From positions 4,369,674 through 4,433,673 of the forward strand of contig NC_092689.1 in NCBI RefSeq assembly GCF_964275005.1: a DNA stretch of 64,000 nucleotides. Direction: 5' to 3'. Under the pieces are notes generated by a model. The model saw only the letters and a program-made list of their open reading frames with translations, did not search any database and was not told the DNA's origin. Within the stretch, counting starts at the first letter, position 1. Every line of letters starts with the position of its first letter. A program made the translations under genes and the position numbers. Shown here in pieces: positions 36,396-49,406 of the stretch. The stretch is from Diadema setosum (taxonomy: Eukaryota; Echinodermata; Echinoidea; Diadematoida; Diadematidae).

Positions 36396-39300
36396 ATGGA
36401 TTCAAAGGAGCTTCATCACCGGAAGAAGACACAAGTGAGATCAGACACCACTGGCAGCAAAAGTGCAGGCAGTAATTTAACCAATGAAAGGGATGCGAGT
36501 CCTGCTGGTGGTGTGGACTGGAGATGTGCCCTTCTCATCTTTGTGATAGTGTTTATCACTGGTTTCACAATCAGTCTGTTGTCTTCCGGGATCACGGGCA
36601 TCTTTCCAACATACCTTGATGGTATAAGACTTTGGAAATGGCAAGGGGGTGATGACAGACATCATCAAATGGGGCAGATTGATGAGGATTTTTCACAGTC
36701 CATGCTTTCTGAGGATCAAGGCAGAGCAAGAGGCATTGAGCCCCTTCACCAGGATTTGCCCAAGCGGAAGAGTGAGAAGGGGCAGCCTCCAAAGCCAACT
36801 TTAACGATGCCAACAATTTTATGGTGGACTGATGCCTTGTATCCACATTCTCACAGAGGACATATTTCTGAGATCACCTGTGGTGAGCATAAATGCTTGT
36901 CAACCAGCGATAAAAGGATCCTAGCTGACCCACTCACCCGTGGCATACTCTTCTATGGGACTGACTTTCGGGCTTACGAAGCCCCCCTACCTAGAAAACC
37001 CTGGCATGAGTGGGCCTTGCTTCACGAAGAGTCGCCCATGAATAATTACGTGCTAATCCATGCCATGAAGCAATTCAATCATTCTGCTACCTTCAAGAGG
37101 GAATCAAACTACCCAACAACAACACACGCCCTACCGAATCTGGACTACCTCACACAAAGAAAGCCTGTTCCCATTGAGGAGAAGAACAAACTGAGGAAGA
37201 CGAGCAAGTTGGCCCCGATACTTTATGTGCAGTCACACTGTGATGTTGCTGCAGATAGGGACCGTTATGTTAAGGAGCTCATGAAGCACATCAGGGTAGA
37301 TTCTTATGGTAAATGTGTGAACAACAAGAAGATGCCCGAACAAATGAACGATCCGGTGGAGTCGATGGAAGCAGAAGATTTCTATGACTTCATCGCAAAG
37401 TACAAGTTTCACCTGGCTTTTGAAAATGCCATCTGCGATGACTACATCACAGAAAAATTCTTTCGACCATTTCATGTTGGTTCCGTTCCCATATACCGTG
37501 GCTCTTCATCCGCTCAGGACTGGGCTCCAAGCATAAAGTCCTTCATTAATGTTGATTCCTTCGACACTCCAGAACAGTTAGCATACTTTATCAAACTGCT
37601 GGATGAACATGATGATGTGTATTTTAACTACCTGACATACAAGGAAAATGGGGTCACAAATGAGCATCTAGTCGAGCACATGCAGAACAGGAAGTATGCA
37701 GTAAATGAGTGGAATAAACACAGCTTCATTTCTGGATTTGAATGCTACGTATGCGAGAAGATCTCAGAGAGGTACCAAGCTGAGCAGGGGGATGTCCCTC
37801 CTACGCATCCACTGCTAGAGAGAAAGATCGGGCGGGGCATCCAGATGGGATGCCCATCTCCAGGACCCTCAGTTGGGAAGCTGGAAGATGTTCCTGAAAG
37901 TGAAAGGTAAAGTTTTTTTGACTTTTAGAATTTTTCCTCTTTTTTTTTTTAATATTTGATTTGGCATGCTGTACATGTACCCTTGAATACCATCGTAACC
38001 CCGAGTACAGCGTTGTGTGACGCCATCTCGTGTCCATTATCATCCAGTTGTGCAATGTTGTCATGGCGACTAATTTCTCATCATTAGCACCAGCATCAAT
38101 CGGCATGGTGATAATGATCCCAATGGCTATTTCCCTTCCATGTCAACTTGTGTTATGTAGTGACAATGAGGATAATACAAGTTTCACTAAGTAACTATTC
38201 AAGAATAACTTTTTTTTTTTAGAACAACATTCATTACACAGTCATGTACAATAAAAACATAAAACAGTGGAGATTAAAACAAAGCTATGTTAATGAGAAA
38301 AAAAAATCATATTATTTGCATGCATTAATTGTTGCATAATCACGAACAAGAAACTCTCATTCAAAATCCATAACAGTTTGTCACCCATTTCATGGAAAAA
38401 TACTTTGCAATCTTAGAGTGCAATATATGGCAGATTTAAACCATCCTAATCTGTACTGACTATAGAGAAAACAAAAATTATGAATAAAATATGTTCAAAA
38501 AAAGGAAAAAGTATGGAGCTTGGATGTAGCAGGGAGGTGTCTCTGAATGTAGCGATGAAAAAAAAAAAAACACCTGATACTCACATACCATACAGCATGT
38601 TCCAAGTACATTTTTGTACACTAAATTGTAAAGTTATGTTGGTTCTCCCATTGATATTCCATTCAGCACATCTGATACTTAAAAGGCTGTGTACAAAGCT
38701 ACACTCGTACTGTAAAGGAGGCTGAAGTGGTTGCTTATTGTGTGTATTCTAATTACACTGTACATACATGTACAGTATGCATAGTATTAACAAAACAAAT
38801 AGAATGAAAATCTGCTCTACATTGAGGAGCTGTTTGTGACTATAGAGCTGTAGATAAAGTTAATAAGATGCATACAGATAGACTGTAAATTGATCCTGAG
38901 GTCCCAGTTTCATTCTTCTGCAAGTGAATTTTGGGGATTTGTGGCAATACAAATGTAGGCTTGCTTCAGTTGATACACCTGGGACCTGATAAAGTGTGTC
39001 AACATGAAGACATGTTGCATACACAATAATGCGTGCTGTAGAAATATAAACCATTTGTGAACATCAGCTTTTACTTTTTCTGTCCATACACACTATGTCT
39101 AGAAATGCTATATAAAATACACTGTTCAATATAATAGAGCTGACTGTCTTTTATAATCAATATTAGCCAATTCAGATGAAGAACAACAGTTTCAGGGAGC
39201 ATTCATTATTTGGCGTTCATATGGTAGTACATACAAACGTCTGTCCAATAAAATACAAAAATTGTAGACCCCCATTTTTCATTTTGGTAAAAATTAAAAT

Positions 39301-42097
39301 AGATTGCTTCTTCGAAGCAAATTTGGGGCAAATTCGCTATATATCTCTCATTAAAGTGTTCTAAAACATGACCAGTACATTATTGGGGTTATGCACTTTG
39401 GAAACAGAAAATAAAGGAGCATCCCTAAAATGTACCCTTCTACTGATGCAAGGAAATGCCCATATGTCACATGTCATTTAGGTGACATTCCTGGTGATGC
39501 CAGAACAGTGTACATGTATGTTATACAAGTGTGAAGCCATTTAGGGTACAGATTTTATGTACCATACATTTGTAATATACCATTTACGGACAATTTCTTA
39601 GGTGTTTGGATGCAGATGGTATACCTTTGTAGTAGCAAATTTGCCTCAAGGTGCCCCCCCCCCCCCCCATCAAGTAAAGTTTTTACTCTCCTTTACAATG
39701 TTGCTGTGATGCATAATTTACATTGTTGTATGATTGATACTTAAATTTACAGTTTCTTCATTATATTGTAGGAAAATGATACCCTACAAACTGTACAATG
39801 TATCTCCAAGTCACTACAGAGTGTACAACATGTGTTATACATGATGTATTTGTACACGTACATCTTGTAGCAGTTTGTTTGATCATCTTATAACCTGGTG
39901 TATGCCACAATTGTATTATAAATGTAATGTGCAAACTGCATTTTTTATGTGTTTTTTTTTTTCACCAGATACTGTAGAAAGAAGCCAAATCAGTAGTCCT
40001 ACCAGCCCCCTATAATGTCATTCTCCATTTCTTGAAAGGACCTGCCACCAGTGTGTTCCTTTAAAAAAATAAATAAATAAAAAAAAAAAAAATAATAATA
40101 ATAATAGATTTGCAGTCCAGTGATGTTAGTACAATATTGTCTGTCATAGTAATATTAGTGGCTGCTATGGTAACTGTGTCTTGTGTAAACTATGAATGGC
40201 ATTCTATTTGATAGTTTTATTTAGAGGCCTTGTTTTTGTGCCCATAACAGGAAGGCATTACTTGGCAGGAAGTTGCTGAATTACACTGTATCACTTTAGA
40301 AAATGGCAAACTAATGATGGGTTGTCCTGGTTTCAGTGTATTTGTGCATCTCTGTAAGGAAACAAAAGTAACAGGATGCTCCAAATTTAAGCCAAAAATA
40401 ACTTCCTGTGAGCTGGGATTCTACAAGTTGCAATTCCTTGCCATTGATACTTGGCACTGTTGCTCAAAGCAAGAAGCTCCTTGCTGAAAGATAAGATCTG
40501 CACACCCCTGCTTCACTATACAATATGAGAACTTGTCATTAAACTGCAGCTTGTCATGAACACATATGTGTACAGAATTATTTGAGGGTTGAAAATTGTT
40601 GTTGCCCTGATCTTCTCTGGTTTGCTTGCAGCACTGGATGACATGAACATTTGGTGCAAGTGTACACTAACTTTTTAAAACCAATTCAGTAGAAGTTTCT
40701 CATGAAAGGCAATGTGTACATGTGAGGTGAAATAATGTGCACAGTAAAAAAAAAAGTAATGAAATAATGTAAATAGTAAAAAGTAATGACTCTGTATCAC
40801 AGTATCATACTGTATGCACCATATACTTTTGTTAGCACTGTACAGTATGTAAAAGCCGAAATTTTTGCGGTTCATTAATGTTTTGCTTGCTACTTTTGGC
40901 CTGCGTGAATTCTAAAACCCACAAAATATCTTCAAATTGTCATCTGCACATTTTGAATGGATTGACAATTGCACAAGAACCCGCAAATATGTTTTTAGTC
41001 ACTCATTGCGAAAGATTACTCACATGAAAATATCGACGTTTGCAGTAAAAGGAGATAAAAAAGTACCAAGTTACCGGAACATGCATTCCTTTTCAGTAGA
41101 AAAGTTATTGATTTGCCACCTTAACAGCGCGTTTGTATTGTATACTGCATGTAGGAGGCAATTTTTCTTTTTCTCAGGTTGTTGATTTTGTAAAGTTACA
41201 TGTACTGTACGTAGTCAACTCAAAAACGTTGCAAAGAAACATTGTAAAAACACTGAAATGCCATGTACATACACTGTACACTACGAGTTTGCTCATGACA
41301 GCAATTTGGGGTCCGTACCTGGACAATTGCATACTATTGAATTATTTATCGCTGAAGCAATAGCGCAAACTTTATTTGTTTGTATCCTAAATATTTTGAC
41401 CTTGAGCTTTTGTCCACTGCTTGTTTGGTAGCATATTTTGGTTGCAACCACACATGTACACATTAGAAGAGGTGATGTATACTTGCATAAAATGTAGAAA
41501 ATCTATCAACTACAACTTCTTTCCACCTAAAGGGTATGGTTGCTTGCTTATAACAAGACTGCAATAATTCAGTGCAAAGTATTCAACTCATATTGATATT
41601 ATACCTACACAAAAATTTAGTAAAAATTTAAATGATTGTCAATGGCAGACTTACATTGGTGTACACTTTTGATGAGGTGATTGAATACAGCTTCATGTTG
41701 TCCAATTTGCATGTATATATGCAACTAATACATGTATCTCTGTTTTGTGAAACTCTTCCACTTTCTCTTATCACATCTAGATACAATGTAGGTGCCATTA
41801 AAACCTTCACCATCCTGTTGATGTGATTTTGCTTTTTTGTTTGTTTTTTTGTAAAACCACCTTGAATGTGATATTTCATTGCACTTTGTTAAGAGTCGTT
41901 AATTTTTAAAATGCTAGAAACATATATATTTTTATATGTGTCTTTTCCACAGTATTCATTCCTGGGTGTCAGATTATTGGGGGATGAGACTGCAAGCTGT
42001 CGCCTTGGATAGGATGATAGCTGAGGGGGCTACAGACTCTTCCAAACTCTTTGATGTCATCGAACGAATTCACAACGAAAACCAAGGGACTGCCTAA
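36396..42097 (+). CDS. FUT11: FUT11/FUT10-like fucosyltransferase (GT10), two coding exons
   Basis: Exons 36396-37906 and 41953-42097 (AG/GTAAAG to CCACAG/T, phase 2) give 551 residues. It is a type II Golgi/ER enzyme: a short basic tail, then one membrane segment (about 44-64). The catalytic GT10 region contains FYGTDF (186-191), HEESP (210-214), QSHCDVAADRDRYVKELM, and the GDP-fucose motif YKFHLAFENAICDDYITEK (336-354) followed by VGSVPIYRG. A C-terminal CxxC (C450, C453) in GFECYVC is shared with FUT10/11. Short blocks (SHCDV, HEESPMNN, GFECYVC, the last-exon DYW) place it nearer FUT11 than FUT10. Human FUT10/11 fucosylate EMI-type domains in the secretory pathway; the substrate here is inferred. 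The ATG has a strong context (AACATGG), and the frame stays open upstream to a likely acceptor at 36364. Confidence 0.94.
37907..41952 (+). other. 4-kb fucosyltransferase intron
   Basis: Runs from the GTAAAG donor to the TCTTTTCCACAG acceptor. It contains A- and C-rich runs (poly-C at 39654-39668, an AAT-rich run at 40065-40107) and a degenerate TTTTTGCGG-type MITE remnant at about 40847-41100. No independent gene was recognised. Confidence 0.7.
40847..41110. mobile_element. eroded TTTTTGCGG MITE remnant
   Basis: GTAAAAGCCGAAATTTTTGCGG on the left, and GAAAATATCGACGTTTGCAG on the right, with internal GCGTGAATTCTAAAACC. The plan resembles the other TACTGTA/TTTCGCG MITEs. It lies in the fucosyltransferase intron. 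Confidence 0.4.
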
Positions 42098-43540
42098 AAA
42101 CCCCACAGGGTTGTTGCCATCAGAAGAGTATGTAGTAATTGACAGTGGTGTGGATCAAGACAGAGCATCAATATTGGAAGAGCTTCCTGAACTTTAAAGA
42201 TATACGGTGTAAGTGTACTTATGAACAATCAGTTATTTTATATTAGCCAAAAATGTACCTGTGTATGGTGCAGTGATACCTTCCAAACATGCTTTGATTA
42301 TTGGTGATCTTAAATCATCTCTTTGTTTTTGTCAGTTTGTGCCATAGTCGGCAGTGGCCTATCGTGAAGATGGAAATTCACGTAATGTCACGCCGCTTAC
42401 ATATCTCTGCAAATTAGCGGTATCTCAATTCAGTAAAGTCACTTGACCTGTGACGTTAATTGGTAATTAATGCACTAGTGCTTGTCAAATACATTATGAT
42501 GAGTAATGACAAATCTTGAGTGAAATGATCCTTTTCGAGAGGTGATTGACAAATCGACTAGACTGTGAACATGAGAAAAATTAAACAAAAACAGTGAATG
42601 GAATGCTAATTTCATATGACTGCACAACATCTTCGATGATCTGTCCCTCAAGCCCCTTTATTAACCTATTTAGTCCCAGAAACTGCATTTCTTTGGTCTG
42701 GTCATGTATCTTTCTGATTTGATTCTTACTATTCATTATGTATAATATTCTCTTTCTTTTGACTCCTTGCAATTCATATCATTTTTTTTTTTTTTATTGC
42801 AGACTTTTTATACAGTGTAAGCCTCTTATAAATTGCTGAATTTAAAGCTGATTCTTAAAATGACAATTCATTTTAGAGGATGTTTCTCTGTTTTTTCTCA
42901 ATTTGACAGGCTTTGTTGTTTCTTTGTTTTTTTTTTTTACATTCCATTGATTTTTTTTTCAATATTAGATATGAGATGTATATGCAGTGAAAGTTAGAAG
43001 TGCCAATTTTATAGATTAAAACAATATGATAATTCATAAATGCAGCTTAATTCCCCATAGGACTTTTATGGGTTACATACTTGAATATGCTGTAGCTGTC
43101 TGAACCTCACAATCTTGAAGACTCACTGTATGATGCGGAGGATGCTGTATGTGCTTATATATCATGAATGTAAATCTTAAGGAGCTACTTGTGCCACTGC
43201 AGATCTGTTTTCATGAGAAACTGAACATAAATTGCACATGAACACATTTTACAATGACACAATGATTTATTCTGAGCATGTATATAATGTAGAGAAGTCC
43301 TATTTTTTAAACTTCTATTTCATTAACATCAATTTTTAAGAAAATTACAATTATGCACCAGATCTGAGAAGAGCTAAATTCATTCTTTTTTTTTTTTGCA
43401 CTGCCTTTCCAATATAAGTGTTGCCATGATCTAATTTGAACTCTGTGGTCAAATTGGACAGTCAGCCATTGCACATCTTGTCCAAGGCTGTTGCATATGG
43501 TGAAATCTGAACCCGGGAGATTCCCCATCCAGACCCAAGT
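42098..43540 (+). other. fucosyltransferase 3' UTR and flank
   Basis: No further coding sequence is seen after the stop. The mRNA end is not fixed: ATTAAA-type hexamers occur (for example near 42580), but none is clearly best. Confidence 0.45.
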
Positions 43541-43543
43541 CCA

Positions 43544-43592
43544 GGGGGCATTTCATGAAGTGTTTTGTTAGATTTTTTTTTTCTTTTTCTCT

Positions 43593-43623
<31 letters not shown>

Positions 43624-44862
43624 CCCCGCCGAACGAGTTCGAGCAGGGGACTATGAAACGGGCTCCGTACGTGTGTGTGTCCGTGTGTCCGTCTGTCCGT
43701 GCGTCCGTGTGTGATCAAAATATTCAAAATGCTACTCCTTCGCCATTTCTAAACCGATTTTGATTCTGTTTGCTTTATATGATAGCACTACATGGGAGCT
43801 TTGAAACTTCTATACAGAATTTCAGTTGTGACCTTTGACCTTGACCTTTGACCTATATTGTACATTTTGCTTCAAAATGCTACTCCTTCGCCATTTCTAA
43901 CCCGATTTTGATTCCGTTTGCTTTATATGATGGTACTAGGTGAGGGCTTCAAAACTTCTACACAGAATTTTGACCTTTGACTTCTTTGACCTTTGACCTT
44001 GATTTTTGACCTATATTGTACATTGCCTACAAAATGCTACTCCTTCGCCATTTCTAACCCGAATTCGATTCCGTTTGCTTTATGTGATGGCACTAGGTGA
44101 GGGCTTCAAAACTTCTACACAGAATTTTGACCTTTGACTTCTTTGACCTTTGACCTTGATTTTTTACCTATATTGTACATTCTGCTACAAAATGCTACTC
44201 CTTCGCCATTTGTAACCCGATTTCAATTCCGTTTGCTTTAAGTGATGGCACTAGGTGAGGGCTTCAAAACTTCTACACAGAATTTTGACCTTTGACTTCT
44301 TTGACCTCTGACCTTGATTTTTGACCTGTATTGTACATTTTGCTACCAAATGCTACTCCTTCGCCATTTCTAACCCGATTTCGATTCCGTTTGCTTTATG
44401 TGATGGCACTAGGTGAGGGCTTCAAAACTTCTACACAGAATTTTGACCTTTGACCTCTTTGACCTTTGACCTTGATTTTTTACCTATATTGTACATTGGC
44501 TACAAAATGCTACTCCTTCGCCATTTCTAACCCGATTTCGATTCCGTTTGCTTTATGTGATTGCACTAGGTGAGGGCTTCAAAACTTCCACATAGAATTT
44601 TGACCTTTGACTTCTTTGACCTTGATCTTTTTACCTATATTGTACATTTTGCTACTAAATGCTACTTCCGGCGGGGACATATACTACGCACCGCGTAATT
44701 TCTACTTTTCCTTGTTGTTTTTGTATTGCGAACGTGACGAACATGTTTTCTTTTAGCATGTGAAATAAATTTTAATTTGAATTTGAATAATTTGATTTCT
44801 GCAGCTTATAACAGTTTGTCAGAAAATATATATCTAACAAAATTCTTCATGAAATGCCCCCC
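43544..44862. mobile_element. outer inverted-repeat element split by a tandem-repeat element
   Basis: GGGGGCATTTCATGAAG...TTTTGTTAGA (43544-43572) is mirrored by TCTAACAAAATTCTTCATGA and AATGCCCCC (44833-44862). The inverted repeats are about 29 bp with one or two mismatches. The space between is largely taken by the TGACCT-rich element at 43622-44678, which suggests nesting. A short AATAAATTTTAATTTGAATT stretch near 44762 looks like a LINE-type 3' tail. Confidence 0.65.
43622..44678. mobile_element. GTCCCCGCC-ended element with six ~157-bp monomers
   Basis: Ends GTCCCCGCC and GGCGGGGAC. A GTGTGTCCGTCTGTCCGTG-type stretch follows the left end. Monomers begin near ATGCTACTCCTTCGCCATTT at 43729, 43877, 44034, 44192, 44350 and 44507 (periods 148-158 bp), with a truncated seventh at 44659. 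Each monomer ends with TGACCTTTGACCTTGA just before ACCTATATTGTACAT. No coding potential. Confidence 0.85.
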
Positions 44863-44869
44863 GATTCTC

Positions 44870-45700
44870 ACCCACTCTATTAGAGAGCTCCCAGTAATTA
44901 TGAAACTGATTGAAAGCAATTGAGTTTTGTTTTTAACACTTTTTTGTAATGTATTTAGTGATCATAGTATTACATAACAAAACCTGTTCAATTAGTAAGA
45001 GTTACATTTCATATCGTAGACAGTGATATTAGTGTCATAAAAAATATGTTGACGATTATTTTCTTAATGACAGTGGAGTCAAATATGCTTTTTTTTTCTT
45101 ATTAAAATTTGGATTTTAGAAGGTTGTACACTAATCTTTTAAAGATACTAATCATTGAAAACTCCTGAAATACAGTTTAGTGGTATTCTGCTTGAATGAA
45201 GGTTACAGAAAGTGCAGATTTTGTATGAATGATAAGAAAGTTAAAAACTGTTTGTTTTCTGACTGAAACCATTAATCAAAAATAGTTATTTTACTTTGTA
45301 AAAAAGTGTGTATCATACAGTTTTTGGACAATTTTGTTTAATTTCAACCAAAACTTTTGTGTGTGTTTTTACACTTTACAAACAAATGAATACTATGCAG
45401 ATCACTATCATTCTAACAAAATATATTATGATGCCAAGGTTTATCTGAGACAAACTTTTGGAAACCATGATGGGATACAAATATATACATTGTACATTGT
45501 ATCTTAATATCTGTATAAAAATACTGTGCAATATTCCTTAGAAGTACAAAAATAGTAAAAACAGGACTGCAAAGTTTTTGCCTGTGATGTTAGGCATTGG
45601 GCTGAATATTCACAAGTTATTCAGACTTCAGTTATGTGTGCTAGTCAAACAAGGTTGAATTGAAAAGAGCTGTTATGTACAAGTATTAAGGTGATAAATC
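44870..45700. other. no gene seen
   Basis: AT-rich anonymous sequence between two mobile elements. Confidence 0.4.
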
Positions 45701-45707
45701 AGCGGAC

Positions 45708-46276
45708 TTAAAGGACAAGTTCATCTTCATTAACATAAGGATTGAGAGAATGTAGCAATATTAGTAGAACACATCATTGAAAGTTTGAGGAAAATCAGAC
45801 AATCCATTCAAAAGTTATGAATTTTTGAAGTTTTTGTGCAGTCACCGCTGGATGAGAAGACTACTGCAGTGTATGATGTCACATGCGTACAACAATAATA
45901 AGGAAAATATAAAGAGAATTTCACAAAATTTAATCTTTTGAAAAAAGTACACATTCCCTTGACTCGTTACTGACATATGTTATGGGTAATATTATTCCCA
46001 TTGCCTTTAGAAAGAGGCAAGTCAAGTGCTCTTTTATTATGCGAAAAAAGTGAAAATATGTTGAATTTTCTTTACATTTTCTTTATACTGTTGTACTCAT
46101 ATGACATCACGAGCCTTAGTAGTCTCCTCATCCAGCGGTTCCAACACAAAAGTTTTAAAAATTCATAACTTTTGCATCGATTGTCCAATTTTCCTCAAAC
46201 TTTCACTGATGTGTTCTACTGATATTGCTGCATTCTCTCAATCCTTATGTTAATGAAGGTGAACTTGTCCTGTTTA
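45708..46276. mobile_element. fold-back MITE, family B, second copy
   Basis: Begins TTAAAGGACAAGTTCATC and ends GGTGAACTTGTCC with inverted arms, like the copy at 4117-4685 (shared GAGAAGACTACTGCAG and inverted TAGTAGTCTCCTCATCC). The TTAA at the left end suggests a TTAA target. Confidence 0.85.
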
Positions 46277-47384
46277 GTCTTCCTTTGTGTTCTTTCTCTG
46301 AAACAATCCAAAATCATGTATATCTGCAATACATGTACATGTATTTTGTTAAGTCAGTATTTCAGTGCATGAATATTAGAAAGCATATTATAAGCTTTCT
46401 TCGAACAAATTGTAGCTCATCATGTAGATGTGAATGAGACATATTTTTCTAATGATGTGTGTGTGTGACGTTAATCAGTCATTAAAAGCAGTAGATGTCC
46501 TGTCATAGCTACTGTCATGAAATTCTAGCGGGCTGAAGAAGTCCGATGTGGTTGGGAAACAATCTCTCACCTGCATCCACGGCTGACTGTTTTGTTAATA
46601 AACATGCACTAAGTGGCATTATTGTGACAGCAAATGAAATGCAGAGGCTAAAAAGGTGGTAAAGTGTGTGGACTGCAAGTTTGACCAAGTTACATGGTAT
46701 AGTTCAATCTTCTCTCTGATTGATAAATGCAATACTGCCATCTCTTGGTGGGATGTGCATCAACAGGTGCTCTCATCAGTTTTTGTGGAGTGCATGATAT
46801 AATTTTGTGATATGAAAGAAAATAAATGCATCCTCAATGAGAAGTTGTACATGTTATACTTATAATGTGCTTTTTAAAAAATACCATACTAGCAGCATTT
46901 CAAACATGTTTCCTTCTTTGTTGATCATATTCTGTTCTCTGCTGGTCACCATTTTGATATTTCAAACATATCCATCCCAACCAATGCACTGATTAGTAAT
47001 CATGTGCATGATACACACTGTATTGCACTGGAGTACAGCATGCCCCAGAATTATAACACCATTGATTACCACGCTTCATTTTATAGATGCAATGCACATG
47101 CATGTGTTTCTGTTAGGAAAAGCAAATAAGCAAAATAGAATAGAACAATACAGCGACATATTAACAGTCTCTTTATTGTACTCAACTACTCCTGAAAAGA
47201 TCTTCCAGCATTTTTTTTTTACAATTTTTGAATGAAGTATTGTGTCAAACCAGAGCTGCTGAATATTTTGCAATAAATATAATCCTTGCTAACCACAACC
47301 TCTCACTTGAACACTACATTTTCCAAATGCTAGGGTGGCTTCTTGCATGCTTCATTGTCCATGAAACTAATCACTTACCCTAAC
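46277..47384. other. no gene seen
   Basis: Anonymous AT-rich sequence with no recognisable exon. Confidence 0.4.
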
Positions 47385-47572
47385 TACAGTGGACTCCCGT
47401 TGTAACAAAGTTCCCAGGACCAACAGCTTTCTTTCGTTTTATCGAAATTTGCTATAACCTAACAAATATACAATAAAGAACATAAAGCCGATAATTTTTC
47501 GACCTGGATTTTTCTTTCGTTGTAAGCGGAATGTTGTTATAACCGTGTTTGTTATAACGACAGTGCACTGTA
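47385..47572. mobile_element. 188-bp TA-flanked MITE, family E (CAGTGGACTCCCGTT ends)
   Basis: TACAGTGGACTCCCGTTGTA on the left, and GTTATAACGACAGTGCACTGTA in inverse on the right. The end design is pogo/mariner-like. A second copy is at 49407-49579. Confidence 0.8.
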
Positions 47573-47750
47573 CCATGTATAACTCCTCCTTACACTAGCC
47601 TGCAGAGATTAAAACAAATGTCTATTAAAATAGAAAAGCCGTCTCATGGGCATCAGAGTTCATGTTCAGGTATTGTTTTGTCACCCCTCCCTCTTTTGTT
47701 AACCAGACTCTGTTGTAATGAACTCACCAGGACCAGGGAAGCACTCTGAT

Positions 47751-48131
47751 TTAAAGGGACTGTACAGTAGTGGTTGAGGTGGGGAATCATGTTTTGGATA
47801 TTCCTAAGTGAGATAATGAGAAACCTCTTATGAAATATGAAAGAGCGTGTGATTTTAAGAAGGATTCAACGTTTATTTGATGAAAATTGGTTTTCAAATG
47901 GCTGAGATATCCCCAAAAGTGATAATAATAAAAGGCAACATGCCCCACCTTTATTAGGATCTCTTTGTTTTTGGATACCTCAGACATTTAAAAACCGATT
48001 TTCATCAAATAAACATTTGATACCCCTTAGAATGGCATGCTCTTTGACATCTCATAGAGTGGTTTCTGAATATCTCGCAAAACATTAAAAGCTAAATCCT
48101 CACGTCAACCAGAACTGGACACACCCTTTAA
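47751..48131. mobile_element. 381-bp fold-back MITE, family A, copy 1
   Basis: TTAAAGGGACTGTACAGTAG at the left, and CTGGACACACCCTTTAA at the right. The arms are inverted copies along nearly the whole length (GGCTGAGATATCC versus GGATACCTCAG; GATGAAAATTGG versus CCGATTTTCATC). TTAA target. Related copies: 48766-49153, 59890-60279 and a half copy at 51248. Confidence 0.88.
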
Positions 48132-48462
48132 GATAGTGTTTTTCCGTCATTGTTGGCTTGCCAAATAAGCAAAACAGATGTAGCTATAATGATGACTGAG
48201 ATAGCATTGTGATCGAGGAAGAACAGAATGAAAAAAAAAAACTGTCAAGTGCTCATCATATTTGACTTTTTAGAGAAAGGAGTGTCTACATAATGACAAG
48301 AGCAGGTACCATGGTGACAGTACATTGTAAATATCCATTTGTTATCTAGCAAGTGTGCGTATGTGTGTGTATGTGTGCATGTGAACATATGAATACAGGT
48401 ACAATAGGTGGGTATGGACACACGTAGCATGTACAGCTGTAGTTGTGCAAATGTGTGTCTGC

Positions 48463-48732
48463 GTATATCGTCACTGGGGCGACAAGTCCTCATATCTAAA
48501 AAATATAAAATATTCAGATGAGCAAAAATAACATTGCAGCCAAATGACTACAATTGTATATCAAATGGGAGAGCTTTTCCTCTGGACCCACAGTGGTGGC
48601 TTCATTTTCTGAGTAAGACAACTAGGATTTGAACAAAACATCACTTAGCTGATTATCTGACCTATCCAAAAAACTAAGTCATTTTCACCAAAATTTGAGA
48701 TAATAAGGTCTTGTCACCCCGGCGATGATATG
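48463..48732. mobile_element. MITE, family C, second copy
   Basis: TATATCGTCACTGGGGCGAC and inverse GTCACCCCGGCGATGATATG ends. The inside matches the copy at 22105-22361 (for example CACTTAGCTGATTATCTGAC). Confidence 0.8.
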
Positions 48733-48765
48733 TGTCTGTGTGATTTTTGTGCCATATTTTCAAAT

Positions 48766-49153
48766 TTAAAGGGACTGTACAGTACTGGTTGAGATGGGGA
48801 TTCATGTTTTGAACATTCCTAAGTGAGATAATGAAAAGCCTCTGATGAAATATGAAAGAGCATGTAATTTTAAGAAGGATTCAACGTTTATTTAATGAAA
48901 ATTGGTTTTCGAATGGCTGAGATATCCAAGAAAGTGCTAATAAAAGGCGACATGCCACAACTTTATTAGGATCTCTTTGTTTCACTTTGTTTTTGGATAT
49001 CTCAGCCATTTAAAAACCGATTTTCATCGAATAAACTTTTGATACCCCTTAGAACTGCATGCTGTTTGACATCTCATAGAGTGGTTTCTGAATATCTTGC
49101 AAAACGTTAAAAGCTAAATCCTCACCTCGACCAGAACTGTACACACCCTTTAA
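48766..49153. mobile_element. 388-bp fold-back MITE, family A, copy 2
   Basis: Same ends and body as the copy at 47751-48131 and in the same orientation. It starts 34 bp after the family C copy. TTAA at both ends. Confidence 0.88.
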
Positions 49154-49406
49154 ATTTGCATTCATGCCCTGCTTCTAGTGATGAAACTTGAAAACACACA
49201 CACACACACACACACACAAAAGGGGGGGGGGGGAATGGAAAAACTACATTACTGCTCTTTCAAACGCAAACATGTAATTTGAGAAGGCTCTCTGTTTCTA
49301 ATAAAAGAAAAACAAAATTATTTTCAAGGTACCGGTAATTGTGTTGTTTTGTGTTACCTTTTTAAAGGAAAACATAAGAACTAGGCAGGCCTATGTACAT
49401 ATTTAG

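Noticed and set aside
36416-37475. Several minus-strand frames opposite the fucosyltransferase
   Set aside because: They are shadows of the long coding exon.
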